A stretch of DNA of 9,500 nucleotides from Frankiaceae bacterium (GCA_030840515.1 JAVEEJ010000226.1:1-9500); one strand, 5' to 3'; shown: positions 1 through 6,794, counted from the first letter of the stretch. Program-made: numbers and translations. Notes: generated by a model not told the origin, from the sequence alone.

Positions 1-1
1 C

Positions 2-478
2 GCTTCCCCGCGCTGGCTGAGCGCGGAGGAGCAACAGGCGTGGCGGGCCTACCTGGGGATGTCGGTGCGCTTGTTCGACCTCCTCGACCGCGAGCTCCAG
101 CGGGATTCGGGCATGCCGCACGGTTACTACGAGATCCTGGTGCGGCTCTCCGAGGCTCCCGAGCGCGCGCTGCGGATGAGTGACCTGGCTGACCGCTCGC
201 TGTCGTCCCGCAGCCGGATCTCCCATGCGGTCGCCCGCCTCGAGGAGCGCGGCTGGGTGCAGCGCCGGCCCTGTGCGGGCGACGCGCGCGGGCTGCTCGC
301 CGTCCTCACCGACGAGGGGTTCGCCGCACTAGCCGATGCCGCGCCCGGCCACGTCGAGGCGGTGCGCGAGAACTTCATGGACCTGCTGACGCCCGCGCAG
401 GTGAAGGCGCTGCGTGGTATCGGCGAGACGGTGCTCGGTCACCTCGGCGGCGAGGAAGCGCTGCTCAACCGTCCTTAG
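2..478 (+). CDS. MarR-family transcriptional regulator (5' end missing)
   Basis: This is a winged-helix DNA-binding regulator of the MarR family, which act as dimers on operators and often respond to small molecules or oxidants. The reading frame is open from base 2, and the residues before the first in-window ATG (position 59) include RWLSAEEQQAWRAYL, typical of the N-terminal helix of actinobacterial MarR proteins. The true start therefore lies upstream of the window and the ATG at 59 is internal. Of the 158 visible residues, about 50-105 form the winged helix: MSDLADRSLSSRSRISHAVA covers the HTH with the recognition helix, followed by RLEERGWVQR, and the CAGDARGLLAVLTDEG segment is the wing. 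A C-terminal helix follows for dimerisation. The TAG stop overlaps the stop of the convergent helD gene by 4 bp (TTAG, 475-478). The ligand and targets cannot be read from the sequence. Confidence 0.88.
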   Translation, partial: ASPRWLSAEEQQAWRAYLGMSVRLFDLLDRELQRDSGMPHGYYEILVRLSEAPERALRMSDLADRSLSSRSRISHAVARLEERGWVQRRPCAGDARGLLAVLTDEGFAALADAAPGHVEAVRENFMDLLTPAQVKALRGIGETVLGHLGGEEALLNRP

Positions 479-2694
479 CCGACCAGCTGGGCGATCGGGT
501 CGGGCAGACGGCTGACGATCACCAGTCGTCGGGTGGCCCGGGTCACCGCCACGTAGAGCGCGCGCATGCCCGCCGTGGTCTCGGCGACAAGGGCCTCGGG
601 CGCGAGTACGACGCACCCGTCGTACTCGAGTCCCTTTGCCTCCCACGGGTCGACCACCGCGAGCCGCGGGTCCAGCGCGCCCAGCCAGTCGCGCGCGTCG
701 GACGCGAGCGTGTGCGGTGCGATGACCCCCACGGTGCCCGGCACTGCGGTGAGGACGGTGGCCACCGCGTCGCGCAGGGCTGAGGGCAGGTCGTCGGTGC
801 TGATGACCTCCACCTCGTCGCCGCGGTCGCGGACCGCCGTCGGGGGCGTCAGCGCCGGGTCGAGCCGGCGCAGCACCCGAGCTGCGAGCTCGGCCACCGA
901 GCCCGTCGTGCGGTAGTTCGTTGTCAGCTCGTAGGAGGTCAGCCCCCGGCGACCGGCGGCGGCGTGCAGGGCTTCGCGCACCTCGCTGACGTCGGCCCAT
1001 GAGCTCTGCGCCCAGTCACCGACGACGGTCCACGTCGCGCCGCGGCCACGGCGCGACAGCATCCGCCACTGCATCGGGCTCACGTCCTGCGCCTCGTCGA
1101 CGACGATGTGCGCGTAGCCCCGGTGCGCCTCGTCGAACGCCCGTTGTGCCCGGCGCGAGGTGCGGTCCGCGAACGTCGTGACCTCCCCGATCTCGGAGGG
1201 CTCCTCCTCGACCTCCTCCTCCGGCGCGCCGTAGAGGTCGCCGGACGGCGTCTCGCCGAGCAGGTCGACGAGCTCGTCGAGCAAGGCGACGTCGGCGACA
1301 GTGAGGGCAGGGCTCGCGGGGAGGTCGTCGTCATCGTCGGACGCCTCCCGACTCGTCGGCCACGCGTTGCCGGCCCAGGCGTCCCGCAGGGCGTTGACCT
1401 GCTCGGGACGCAGCCCTCCGCGCACCACCGACTCCAGGGGTACCGCCCCGCTGCGTAACGCGTCGAGCACTTGGCGGCCCGTCAGGATCGGCCACAGGGA
1501 GTCGAGCGCGGTGCGGAACCGGCTGTCGTCGGCGAGTGCGTAGGCGAGCTCCTCCCGCAGCGCCGCCCGCGTGTCGGCGCGCCAGTCACGCGCACCAGCC
1601 GCGCGTGACCAGGCGGACCAGACCAGCTCACCCAAGGCCGAGGCAGCAGCGCGCCGCATCGAGTTGTGCCCGCGGCTGCTGGCGGAGAGCTGGCGGAACC
1701 GACCCTCGATAGCGCCGACGCCGACCACGACCTCCTGACCGCGGTAGGTGAGCCGAAGCTCGCGCACCGGACGTCCCGTGGCTACCCGGTCGACGGTGCG
1801 GCGCAGCACGCCGGCCATCGCCGCCGAGCCCTTGGCCACGGCCACATCCGGCGAGTCGGTCAGCGTTGCCGGCGACCCGGGCACCAGCTGTCCAAGGCTC
1901 GCGAGAGTGGCGCTGGTCTCGCCGAGCGTCGGCAGCACCTGGCCGATGTAGCGGATGAACACTCCTGATGGGCCGACGACCAGAACGCCGCGCCGCGAGT
2001 AGCGCTCGCGGTGGGCGTACATCAGGTAGGCCACGCGATGCAGGGCGACGGCGGTCTTGCCCGTTCCCGGCCCGCCCGTGACGAGAACCGCACCGCTGTC
2101 GGCGGCCCTGATGATCTCGTCCTGCTCGCGCGCAATCGTCGCCGCGATGTCGCGCATGTGCGGTCCGCGCTCCCGTGCGAGAGCAGTGAGGAAGGACCCC
2201 TCGCCGATGACGCTCGACTCCTCGAGGTCGGCACTGGCGTCGAGCAGCTCGTCATTGATTCCCGTGACCGTGCGGCCGCGGCTGGTGATGGTGCGACGAC
2301 GGGCGACGCCCAGCGGCTCGACCGGGGTGGCGCGATAGAACGCCGCGGCGGCGGGGGCCCGCCAGTCGACGACGAGCGGGTCGAGCTCGGCGGTGCGCAC
2401 TCCGATTCGGCCGATGTGCAGCGTGCTCCCGTCCATCTCGTCGATGCGACCGAAGACGAGTCCCTCGTCGGCGTTGTCCAGCTCGGCCCTCCGAGTGGCC
2501 GCTGCATGGGCGAACACGTCCCGCTCGAAGACGGCCTGGTGCGTCCCACCACGCGTGCGCTCAGCGCTCGCGAGCGCACGGTCGGCCTCGGCCCGCAGCT
2601 CGTCCAGCCGGGCGTGCGCGACGTCGGAGTGCGCCTGCTCGACGGCCAGCTCGTGCGCCAGCACGTCGTCGGCGATGCGACCCTGCGACGTCAT
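475..2694 (-). CDS. helD: HelD-type RNA-polymerase-recycling helicase-like ATPase (UvrD/Rep superfamily 1)
   Basis: HelD proteins bind stalled or post-termination RNA polymerase and pry it off nucleic acid using ATP; some actinobacterial members (HelR) protect the polymerase from rifampicin. The 739-residue length from ATG 2694 is close to mycobacterial HelD. The N-terminal helical region (about 8-60) fits the coiled coil that enters the secondary channel. Visible SF1 motifs are Walker A GGPGTGKT (207-214), Walker B HIVVDEAQD (529-537), VVGDWAQ (557-563), TNYRTT (592-597), EAKGLEYDGCVV (685-696) and ALYVAVTRATRRL (712-724). Between the ATPase halves lie the acidic clusters DDDDD (453-457) and EEEVEEEP (492-499), where class II HelD proteins carry the primary-channel loop. 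The start is set by a GGGAGG ribosome-binding site 10 nt upstream; the frame stays open to 2838, but that extension has no family similarity. It diverges from the coiled-coil gene at 2734. Whether it gives rifampicin tolerance cannot be told. Confidence 0.92.
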   Translation of the reverse strand: MTSQGRIADDVLAHELAVEQAHSDVAHARLDELRAEADRALASAERTRGGTHQAVFERDVFAHAAATRRAELDNADEGLVFGRIDEMDGSTLHIGRIGVRTAELDPLVVDWRAPAAAAFYRATPVEPLGVARRRTITSRGRTVTGINDELLDASADLEESSVIGEGSFLTALARERGPHMRDIAATIAREQDEIIRAADSGAVLVTGGPGTGKTAVALHRVAYLMYAHRERYSRRGVLVVGPSGVFIRYIGQVLPTLGETSATLASLGQLVPGSPATLTDSPDVAVAKGSAAMAGVLRRTVDRVATGRPVRELRLTYRGQEVVVGVGAIEGRFRQLSASSRGHNSMRRAAASALGELVWSAWSRAAGARDWRADTRAALREELAYALADDSRFRTALDSLWPILTGRQVLDALRSGAVPLESVVRGGLRPEQVNALRDAWAGNAWPTSREASDDDDDLPASPALTVADVALLDELVDLLGETPSGDLYGAPEEEVEEEPSEIGEVTTFADRTSRRAQRAFDEAHRGYAHIVVDEAQDVSPMQWRMLSRRGRGATWTVVGDWAQSSWADVSEVREALHAAAGRRGLTSYELTTNYRTTGSVAELAARVLRRLDPALTPPTAVRDRGDEVEVISTDDLPSALRDAVATVLTAVPGTVGVIAPHTLASDARDWLGALDPRLAVVDPWEAKGLEYDGCVVLAPEALVAETTAGMRALYVAVTRATRRLVIVSRLPDPIAQLVG

Positions 2695-2721
2695 GGTGGG
2701 CAAGCCTCCCATCGCCTCTCC

Positions 2722-2727
2722 TACGGT
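2722..2727 (+). promoter_or_regulatory. Putative -10 element (TACGGT) of a leaderless transcript
   Basis: TACGGT fits the actinobacterial -10 consensus TANNNT. It ends exactly 6 nt before the GTG at 2734, the spacing expected if transcription begins on the start codon. There is no purine-rich ribosome-binding site before this GTG. No convincing -35 hexamer is seen. The same arrangement occurs at 7597-7602 (minus) and 7710-7715 (plus). Confidence 0.45.
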
Positions 2728-2733
2728 GTGCGG

Positions 2734-3555
2734 GTGACCCGGATCCCCGAAGCGGACGACCTGTGGGTCGTCGACCCGGACCTGTTCGTCGCGGCGCGCG
2801 ACGGCCTGGTCCGGGAGCTGCGTGCGGGCGGCAACCACGACGAGGCGGCGCGCATCAAGGCGATGCGCAAGCCCTCACGCGACGCGTGGGTGGTGAACCG
2901 TCTGGCGCGCGAGGATCAGGCGGCAGTTCGCTCGGTCATCGACGTCGGCACACGACTGCGTACCGCTCTCGAGGCCGGCGAGGCGGACCAGCTGCGCACG
3001 CTCTCGGCTCAGCGGGCAGCAGCGGTCGAGGCCGCGCTCGCAGCAGCGCAAGAGCTGGTGGGACGACTGACCCCCTCGGTCGCGGAGGCGGTGCGAGCGA
3101 CTCTCGGTGCGGCGCTCGCGGACTCTGAGGCGGCCGAGCTCGTCAAGGACGGCAGGCTCACTACCGGCCTCGTGTACGCCGGACTGGGTGTGGCGCCCGC
3201 GACACCAGCCGGTCCCACACCACTGGAGAAGGCGCGCAGCGGCAAGCGCAACACGACCGTCGAGCCAGCCACGTCCGGGGTCACCGCGCGCGGCCCGGCG
3301 TCCGTGACGCGACTCGAGCGGCCGGACGCCGCCCGGGTGAGAGCTGCCGAGCAGGCGCTGCGGGCGGCCGAAGACGAGGTCACTGCCACGCAGCTCGCGA
3401 GGGCGGAGGCGCAGGAGCAGGTCGACGAGCTGGCCCAAGCGCTGGACGAGGCGAAGGAGCTGCTCGCCGAGGCGCAGCTGGAAGCGCGCAAGGCCAACCG
3501 GGCTCGTGACGCCGCCGCCGCAGCGCTCGATCGCCTGCGTCGTCGGGGCTCGTGA
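2734..3555 (+). CDS. Conserved actinobacterial coiled-coil protein of unknown function
   Basis: No named family is recognised, although proteins of this layout are common hypothetical proteins in Actinomycetota. The predicted 273-residue product is soluble, with no signal peptide or membrane segment. Residues about 1-140 form a conserved-looking helical region (DLFVAARDGLVRELR, IKAMRKPSRDAWVVNRLARE). A Pro/Thr/Ser-rich linker (about 150-190) leads to a long Ala/Glu/Arg-rich coiled coil (about 195-270) ending in RLRRRGS. The GTG at 2734 is preferred over the in-frame GTG at 2728 because a TANNNT -10 motif lies exactly 6 nt before it; the frame stays open upstream, but that part is antisense to helD. 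The stop overlaps the GTG start of the nuclease lipoprotein gene (GTGA, 3552-3555), so the two are probably cotranscribed and translationally coupled. Neighbouring helD does not by itself imply a role in transcription. Confidence 0.75.
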   Translation: MTRIPEADDLWVVDPDLFVAARDGLVRELRAGGNHDEAARIKAMRKPSRDAWVVNRLAREDQAAVRSVIDVGTRLRTALEAGEADQLRTLSAQRAAAVEAALAAAQELVGRLTPSVAEAVRATLGAALADSEAAELVKDGRLTTGLVYAGLGVAPATPAGPTPLEKARSGKRNTTVEPATSGVTARGPASVTRLERPDAARVRAAEQALRAAEDEVTATQLARAEAQEQVDELAQALDEAKELLAEAQLEARKANRARDAAAAALDRLRRRGS

Positions 3556-4133
3556 TCGGGCCAGGGCGCACCGCACGCCTTGCGGCCGGTGCGGCGGTGC
3601 TGACGGTCGGCGTACTCGCAGCCGCCTGCGCTCCCTCGGCACCCACCGAGCCGCCGGTGGTTGCGGGACCTCTCCCCGCGTCACGGATGCCGCAGACCGG
3701 CCAGCCCCCTGGGGTGCCGGCGGGCGCACAGCGCGCCACAGTGGATCGCATCGTCGACGGCGACACGTTCTGGGTGCGTGCGAGCGGCGCCGGCCTGCTG
3801 CCTGTGGGACGCCGGGTGAAGGTCCGTCTGCTCGAGTACGACACACCGGAGCGCGGGCAGTGCTGGTTCGCGGAGGCGACGGCGCGCCTCGCGCAGCTCA
3901 CGCCGGTGGGGTCGGTGGTGTGGCTGGAGTCGGACCGGGAGCTGCTCGACCGCTACGGGAGGTCGCTGCGTTACGTGTGGACACCGCGCGGGGTGCTCGT
4001 CGACGCCGAGATGGTGAGGCTGGGGATGGGGCGTGCGCTTCTGGTGCGGCCGAACGCTGCGCGGATCGACCTGATCAGAGCGGCGGAGCGCGACGCGATG
4101 CGAGCAAGGCGAGGGCTCTGGGCGGCTTGCTGA
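3552..4133 (+). CDS. Thermonuclease-family (SNase-like) predicted lipoprotein
   Basis: This 193-residue protein belongs to the staphylococcal nuclease family of Ca2+-dependent phosphodiesterases that cut DNA and RNA. An Arg-containing N-terminus and a hydrophobic stretch (8-25) end in LAAAC with Cys26, a somewhat relaxed lipobox, so the mature enzyme is probably membrane-anchored outside the cell. A Pro-rich linker (27-60) precedes the nuclease fold. The residues equivalent to the catalytic set of staphylococcal nuclease are present: VDGDT with Asp71, RLLEYDTPE with Arg92, Asp97, Thr98 and Glu100, and DRYGR with Arg137. Activity is therefore expected. Cys104 and the C-terminal Cys193 could form a disulfide. 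The GTG start at 3552 overlaps the upstream stop as GTGA, and no clear ribosome-binding site is seen, which favours translational coupling to the coiled-coil gene. The 3' end is 24 bp from the convergent receiver gene. Confidence 0.88.
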   Translation: MIGPGRTARLAAGAAVLTVGVLAAACAPSAPTEPPVVAGPLPASRMPQTGQPPGVPAGAQRATVDRIVDGDTFWVRASGAGLLPVGRRVKVRLLEYDTPERGQCWFAEATARLAQLTPVGSVVWLESDRELLDRYGRSLRYVWTPRGVLVDAEMVRLGMGRALLVRPNAARIDLIRAAERDAMRARRGLWAAC

Positions 4134-4157
4134 CCTGAGGTGCAGTGGTGCGGGAGC

Positions 4158-4562
4158 TCAGGCGGCGAAGGCGAGGGTCTGCTCGACGACCTCGACCAGC
4201 GCGGCGAAGTCGAACGGCTTGGACAGCACGGCCTGCACGGGTTCGCGCCGGGCCCGTTCGGTCAGCTCGTTCGGCGGAGTCGCGCTGATCATGACGATGC
4301 GGGTGCTGGCGGTGACCTCGTCGAGGCGGAGCTGGTGCGCCACCTCCCAGCCGTCGATGCCGGGCATCATCACGTCGAGGGTGACGACGTCGGGCGAGAC
4401 GTCATGCGCGATCCGGACCGCTTCCTCCCCATCTGCGGCGCGGAACACCTGATAGCCGGCCATCTCGAGGATCGCTTCGATGAAGCCGGCGACAACCGCG
4501 TCGTCCTCGACGACCAGCACGCGGATCGGCCCCTCGGGCCGGCGTGGTGCGGGCACCTTCAT
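4158..4562 (-). CDS. Stand-alone response-regulator receiver protein (CheY-like)
   Basis: This 134-residue protein consists of a single receiver domain with no output domain, so it probably works by phosphorylation-dependent protein contacts or as a phosphorelay intermediate. The acidic pocket is Glu19-Asp20-Asp21 in VLVVEDDAVV, the phosphoacceptor is Asp63 in TLDVMMPGIDG, the switch Ser is Ser93 in VMISA, and the conserved Lys is Lys115 in SKPFD. All signature residues are present. No histidine kinase lies in the window, so its partner is unknown. The start is slightly ambiguous: AAGGGAG sits only 2 nt before ATG 4562 but 8 nt before an in-frame GTG at 4556 (codon 3), which would be the better-spaced start. 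It follows the CBS-domain gene in the same direction across 95 bp and may be cotranscribed. Confidence 0.93.
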   Translation of the reverse strand: MKVPAPRRPEGPIRVLVVEDDAVVAGFIEAILEMAGYQVFRAADGEEAVRIAHDVSPDVVTLDVMMPGIDGWEVAHQLRLDEVTASTRIVMISATPPNELTERARREPVQAVLSKPFDFAALVEVVEQTLAFAA

Positions 4563-4657
4563 GGCTCCCTTGTCGGCAGATCTCCTGAGGCCTGAAGCGA
4601 ATGGCGGGGTGGGCGCGCAGATCCGCGGGACAGACCAGGACCAATGCGTGCGAGTCG

Positions 4658-5047
4658 TCAGCCGACGAGCTCAGACCTGTCGGCCCAGCACCGCACGATG
4701 TCGCGGACGCTGAGCACGCCGGTCACCTCGCCGCGCTCGAGCACCACCAGGTGACGGAACCCGCCACGGAGCATGGCCTCGGCAGCCGTCTTCAGATCCC
4801 AGTCGGGCGCGGCGAAGACGAGGTCGCCGGTCAGGTGGGCCTGCGCGGTCTCGACGTCGGGGTCCTGCCCCGCACCGATGGCGTCGAGCACGTCGCGCTC
4901 CGTGAGGATGCCGATTCCCTCGCTGTCGGGATCGACGACGACCGCTGCGCCGACGCGCTTGGCCGACATGAGGCGTGCCGCTTCCCGGAGCGAGTGCTCC
5001 GGTCCGATGGTCAGCACGACCGTGCTCATGCCGTCGCGCACCTGCAT
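4658..5047 (-). CDS. Two-CBS-domain protein
   Basis: This 129-residue protein is made almost wholly of a CBS pair (Bateman module), a fold that commonly binds adenine nucleotides such as AMP, ATP or S-adenosylmethionine and senses energy or redox state. CBS1 covers about 4-58 and ends in GIGILTERDVLDAIG; CBS2 covers about 70-122 and ends in VTGVLSVRDIVRCW. No catalytic or DNA-binding domain is fused to it, so its effector partner is unknown. The ATG at 5047 is chosen because AGGAGGTG sits just upstream at ideal spacing (8 nt after AGGAGG); the frame extends to 5098 but that part lacks CBS similarity. It lies upstream of the receiver gene on the same strand and diverges from the membrane-protein gene at 5149. 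The Asp in SVRDIV and ERDVL is the usual ribose-contacting position of CBS nucleotide sites. Confidence 0.92.
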   Translation of the reverse strand: MQVRDGMSTVVLTIGPEHSLREAARLMSAKRVGAAVVVDPDSEGIGILTERDVLDAIGAGQDPDVETAQAHLTGDLVFAAPDWDLKTAAEAMLRGGFRHLVVLERGEVTGVLSVRDIVRCWADRSELVG

Positions 5048-5068
5048 GTGAGGCACCTCCTGGGGTCG

Positions 5069-5098
5069 ATCTTGCGCTAGCGCCGCACCCGGCCACAA
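5069..5098 (-). promoter_or_regulatory. Possible promoter for the CBS-domain gene
   Basis: On the minus strand, TTGTGG (5098-5093) and CAAGAT (5074-5069) are separated by 18 bp and could serve as -35 and -10 elements. The inferred transcript would start near 5062 and give a short leader carrying the strong AGGAGGTG site ahead of ATG 5047. Both hexamers match the consensus only partly, so this is tentative. A perfect 10-bp palindrome GCGCTAGCGC (5074-5083) lies between the hexamers and abuts the proposed -10, a position where a repressor could act. Confidence 0.3.
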
Positions 5099-5130
5099 GT
5101 GGCGCGCCCGAGAACCGCCCGTGAGCCGGT

Positions 5131-5145
5131 GGCAGGATCGCTGCC
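5131..5145 (+). repeat. Small inverted repeat just before a start codon
   Basis: GGCAG and CTGCC form perfect 5-bp arms around the loop GATCG, ending 3 nt before ATG 5149. In RNA the stem would cover the place where a ribosome-binding site should be; none is visible. It could modulate initiation or be chance in GC-rich DNA. Confidence 0.3.
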
Positions 5146-5148
5146 CTC

Positions 5149-5889
5149 ATGGCCGTGACGTCCGCCCTCCCCGGAACTGCCAGCCGCACCGACCGCCGTG
5201 AACTGGTGGCGTCGGCGGCGGTCCTGACCTGGGTCCCGCTGGTGCTGGGCATCGACTCTCGCGTCAGCGCCGGCAGCCAGGTCATCCTCGGCGTCGCGAC
5301 GTGGCTGCTCCTGATCATGCTGCTGCGCAGGGAATCAGGGCTCACTCGCGCGCAGGTGGTCGTCGTCGTGCTCTTCGCCACCGCCGTCGAGTACACCTTC
5401 AGTGCGTGGCTGGGTGTCTACCGCTACCGGCACGGCGGCGTCGCCGCCTACGTACCGCCCGGACACGGGCTGGTCTACCTGTGCGCACTGGACCTCGGCC
5501 GGTCGACACTGTTCCGCGCGCACCGCCGTGCGGTCCTGGCCGCGGCACTGACCGGGTGTGGCGGGTACGCCGCCTGGGGACTGCTGCTGGCTGATCGCAC
5601 CGACGTGCTCGGAGCCTTCTGGTTCGGCTGCCTGGCGGCGTTCTGCTGGAAGGGCAAGCAGCCGCTCGTCTACGCGGGCGCGTTCGTCGTGGTGACCTAC
5701 CTCGAGCTGCTGGGCACGCGGCTGGGCTGCTGGACCTGGTCGTTGCACGACCCTACGGGCTGGATCCCCATCGGCAACCCACCGAGCGGCGCAGCCGGCG
5801 GCTACGGCTGGTTCGACGCGGCCGCGCTCGCCTTCGCCCCGGCCTTGGTCGCCCGATGGGAACGTCGCCGGGAGCCGGTGTCGGAATGA
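5149..5889 (+). CDS. Multi-pass membrane protein of unknown function
   Basis: I do not recognise a named family. The 246-residue product has about six to seven hydrophobic segments (roughly 20-37, 42-59, 68-88, 127-147, 153-168, 173-191 and 222-237), so it is an integral membrane protein. Distinctive, motif-like stretches are EYTFSAWLGVYRYR (about 81-94), YVPPGHGLVYL (100-110), YLELLGTRLGCWTWS (184-198) and GNPPSGAAGGYGWFDA. Their clustered aromatic, Glu, Arg and Gly residues suggest a conserved functional site in the membrane rather than a structural protein. No good ribosome-binding site precedes ATG 5149; a GGCAG/CTGCC hairpin ends 3 nt upstream. Its stop overlaps the start of the downstream cation-efflux gene as ATGA (5886-5889), implying coupled expression and possibly a shared role. 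It diverges from the CBS-domain gene across 101 bp. Confidence 0.8.
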   Translation: MAVTSALPGTASRTDRRELVASAAVLTWVPLVLGIDSRVSAGSQVILGVATWLLLIMLLRRESGLTRAQVVVVVLFATAVEYTFSAWLGVYRYRHGGVAAYVPPGHGLVYLCALDLGRSTLFRAHRRAVLAAALTGCGGYAAWGLLLADRTDVLGAFWFGCLAAFCWKGKQPLVYAGAFVVVTYLELLGTRLGCWTWSLHDPTGWIPIGNPPSGAAGGYGWFDAAALAFAPALVARWERRREPVSE

Positions 5890-6794
5890 GCCACGGGCAC
5901 GAGCACGTCACCAGCTCAGGCCGTCATCAGCGCCGGCTCGCCGTCGTACTCGCGCTGACCGTGCTCGTCCTTGCGCTGGAGATCATCGGGGCCGTCGTCA
6001 CCGGGTCGTTGGCGCTCGTGGCCGACGCTGTGCACTTGGCGGTGGATGCCAGTGGCATCGCTTTGGCACTGGCTGCGGTTCGTGTTGCGCAACGACCCTC
6101 AACAGAGCGGCGCACGTTCGGACTGCAGCGCGCGGAGGTGCTGGCGGCAGGCGTCAGCGGTCTGCTGCTGATCGGTCTGGGTGGTTACGTCGCGGCTGAA
6201 GCCATCGCGCGGCTGGTGCACCCGCGGGCCGTCGAGAGCGGACCGATGGCCGCCGTGGCGGTGGTCGCGCTCGCCGTCGCGTTGGCGTGCGTCGGTCTGC
6301 TCGCCAGTGCCCGCGACAGCAGCATCACGTTGCGCGCCGCGTTCCTCGAGGTCCTCTCCGACGCGCTCGGTGCGGCGGCGGTGCTCGTCGCCGCGGTGCT
6401 CATCCACACCTGGGGTGCACTGCGGGCCGACCCGGTCGCGTCACTTGTCGTGGCGGCGCTCGTCGTGCCGCGCACCATCCGGCTGCTGCGTGACGCCGCT
6501 GAGGTGCTGCTGGAGGCGACGCCACGAGGCATGAGCCTGACCGAGGTGCGCGACCACCTCCTCGGCGTGGCGGGCGTCGTCGAGGTCCACGACCTGCACG
6601 CCTGGACCATCACCAGCGGCTCGCACGCCGTGTCGGCCCACGTCGTCGTGGACTCCGCGACACTGGCCGCCGGTATCGGTCCTGTCCTCGACGCCCTGCA
6701 GCACTGCCTGCACGACCACTTCGGCGTCGCGCACGGCACCTTCCAGGTCGAGCCTGGAGAGCACGCGGAGCACGAGGCCGCTGCGCACCCCTAG
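5886..6794 (+). CDS. Cation diffusion facilitator (CDF) family metal efflux transporter
   Basis: CDF proteins are dimeric antiporters that export divalent metals, usually Zn2+, in exchange for protons. This 302-residue protein has six predicted membrane segments (about 18-36, 40-65, 83-108, 119-140, 151-175, 182-198) and a cytoplasmic C-terminal domain (about 200-290) containing VHDLHAWTITSG. Transport-site candidates are His50 and Asp54 in TM2 (ADAVHLAVD) and Glu155 and Asp159 in TM5 (FLEVLSD). Zn2+ transporters such as ZitB normally have His at the Glu155 position, so the metal is uncertain. The N-terminus (HGHEH, 3-7) and C-terminus (His/Glu-rich, 290-301) could buffer metal. The start is ATG 5886, overlapping the stop of the membrane-protein gene as ATGA; GGGAG at 5870-5874 is rather distant at 11 nt. 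The gene ends 19 bp from the convergent hisN; no clear terminator lies between. Confidence 0.92.
   Translation: MSHGHEHVTSSGRHQRRLAVVLALTVLVLALEIIGAVVTGSLALVADAVHLAVDASGIALALAAVRVAQRPSTERRTFGLQRAEVLAAGVSGLLLIGLGGYVAAEAIARLVHPRAVESGPMAAVAVVALAVALACVGLLASARDSSITLRAAFLEVLSDALGAAAVLVAAVLIHTWGALRADPVASLVVAALVVPRTIRLLRDAAEVLLEATPRGMSLTEVRDHLLGVAGVVEVHDLHAWTITSGSHAVSAHVVVDSATLAAGIGPVLDALQHCLHDHFGVAHGTFQVEPGEHAEHEAAAHP

Noticed and set aside
59..478. ATG 59 as the start of a 139-residue MarR protein
   Set aside because: The frame stays open to the window edge and the upstream residues look like the usual MarR N-terminal helix, so the gene is cut by the window edge.
2698..2710. GGCTTGCC-containing stretch just before helD, resembling half of the rifampicin-associated element found upstream of helR and related genes
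   Set aside because: Only one half of the inverted repeat matches and it overlaps the ribosome-binding site, so I do not call an element; a chance match is likelier.
2011..2733. Long open frame extending the coiled-coil protein upstream to 514 residues
   Set aside because: The extension is antisense to helD, whose motifs prove it real; open frames on both strands are normal in this GC-rich DNA.
2875..3846. A 323-codon minus-strand open frame across the coiled-coil and nuclease genes
   Set aside because: It is Arg/Pro/Ser-rich with no recognisable motif and shadows two better-supported genes.
4134..4162. CCTGAG and CTCAGG arms between the convergent nuclease and receiver genes, a possible bidirectional terminator
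   Set aside because: Only 6 bp pair across a 17-nt loop, the second arm enters the receiver coding end and no U-tract follows; too weak to call.
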